Assembly: GCF_030817215.1 (NCBI RefSeq)
Contig: NZ_JAUSZA010000001.1
Location: 3,756,501 to 3,820,500 of the forward strand
Reading direction: 5' to 3'
Origin: Paenibacillus sp. V4I3
GTDB taxonomy: Bacteria > Bacillota > Bacilli > Paenibacillales > NBRC-103111
Length of the DNA: 64,000 bases
Shown: one piece after another, positions 63,802 to 64,000 of the stretch
Layout: each line of letters begins with the position of its first letter
Numbering within the stretch: the stretch's first letter is position 1
Position numbers and translations under genes: made by a program
Notes under the pieces: model-generated
The model's input: only the letters and a program-made list of their open reading frames with translations
Databases searched by the model: none
Told to the model about the DNA's origin: nothing

Positions 63802-63846
63802 AAAACCGACTCTTCCGCATAAGCTGCGTATAGAGCCGGTTTTATT
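63802..63846. terminator. Bidirectional terminator between convergent genes
   Basis: AAAACCG and CGGTTTT enclose inner stems CTCT/AGAG and CGCA/TGCG, with A-run on the left and T-run on the right, between the sensor kinase and the minus-strand L25 gene. Confidence 0.85.
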
Positions 63847-63872
63847 ATTCCTGTGTCAGTGTGGCAAACACG

Positions 63873-64000
63873 TTAAGCCTTAGACAGGGCAGCTTCATCC
63901 GCCTGTTCTGCAGTTGGTTCAACCGCATCAACAAGCTTCTGCATGCCAAGTATGGTGACCAGAATGGTCTCTGGATCACTTAACACTTCAACATGCTTGG
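63873..64000 (-). CDS. rplY: Ribosomal protein bL25 (Ctc/TL5 family), C-terminal fragment
   Basis: The minus-strand frame open to the window edge encodes 42 residues, KHVEVLSDPETILVTILGMQ and then an Ala/Glu-rich tail ending AALSKA and TAA (63873-63875). VxVLSDPETxxxTI is the characteristic end of the C-terminal beta domain of the long Ctc/TL5 form of L25, followed by the usual acidic, alanine-rich tail. It binds 5S rRNA; in Bacillus ctc is also a general stress gene. Most of the gene lies beyond 64000. Confidence 0.8.
   Translation of the reverse strand, partial: KHVEVLSDPETILVTILGMQKLVDAVEPTAEQADEAALSKA

Overview
The window looks like the chromosome of a spore-forming, low-to-mid GC Gram-positive of the Paenibacillus type. 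The indications are a tricistronic spore-germination receptor operon, strong AGGAGG-type ribosome binding sites, lipoprotein ABC sugar importers with YesM/YesN-type two-component systems, many Gfo/Idh/MocA oxidoreductases, and a sporulation-kinase-like sensor. No rRNA, tRNA, CRISPR array, transposase or phage gene was recognised. Start codons were chosen by ribosome-binding-site spacing, so several differ from the longest open frame.

Left part (1-12.5 kb): the 3' part of an FGGY sugar kinase, a convergent germination operon (A-C-B order, minus strand), then a carbohydrate ABC importer (lipoprotein plus two permeases, no ATPase) followed by its likely sensor kinase and AraC-type response regulator.

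Island (12.6-26.7 kb): two tandem arrays of hairpin-rich repeats of about 154 bp (12613-13513 and 25813-26706) lie in opposite orientation and bracket about 12 kb. Inside are a cytoplasmic GH2 glycosidase, a regulator that combines a degenerate GGDEF-like domain with a winged helix, a Rossmann epimerase-like protein lacking the usual catalytic lysine, a dihydrodipicolinate-synthase-like aldolase and two Gfo/Idh/MocA oxidoreductases. These look like a catabolic route for an unusual glycoside. The GH2 and epimerase promoters share a perfect AAAGAC-TT-GTCTTT dyad over the -35 box, a candidate operator for the encoded regulator. A decayed secreted carbohydrate-binding protein, a GNAT, an AraC regulator and a PhyH-type dioxygenase complete the island. 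A frameshifted endonuclease-like pseudogene lies just outside.

Middle (27.6-35.3 kb): an amino-acid (cystine-type) ABC importer, a PAS-GGDEF-EAL protein, an MFS remnant, and an oxidoreductase with two sugar-isomerase/epimerase TIM barrels.

Exopolysaccharide locus (35.7-58.9 kb): a DegS/NarL-like two-component pair precedes a long co-directional cluster of chain-length regulator and kinase, GalU, initiating sugar transferase, five GT2/GT4 enzymes, a TagA/CpsF transferase, two polymerase/ligase-like membrane proteins, a flippase, UDP-glucose dehydrogenase and GDP-mannose synthesis. It ends with two secreted glycosidase-like proteins (GH26-PA14 and an unclassified 873-residue protein). GalU, UDP-glucose dehydrogenase and ManC together suggest a polymer containing mannose and glucuronate, made by a Wzx/Wzy-type route.

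Right end (59-64 kb): singletons, namely a ParB-like protein, a NUDIX hydrolase, a cysteine-cluster plus pentapeptide-repeat protein, a methyltransferase, a PAS sensor kinase and the C-terminus of ribosomal protein bL25.
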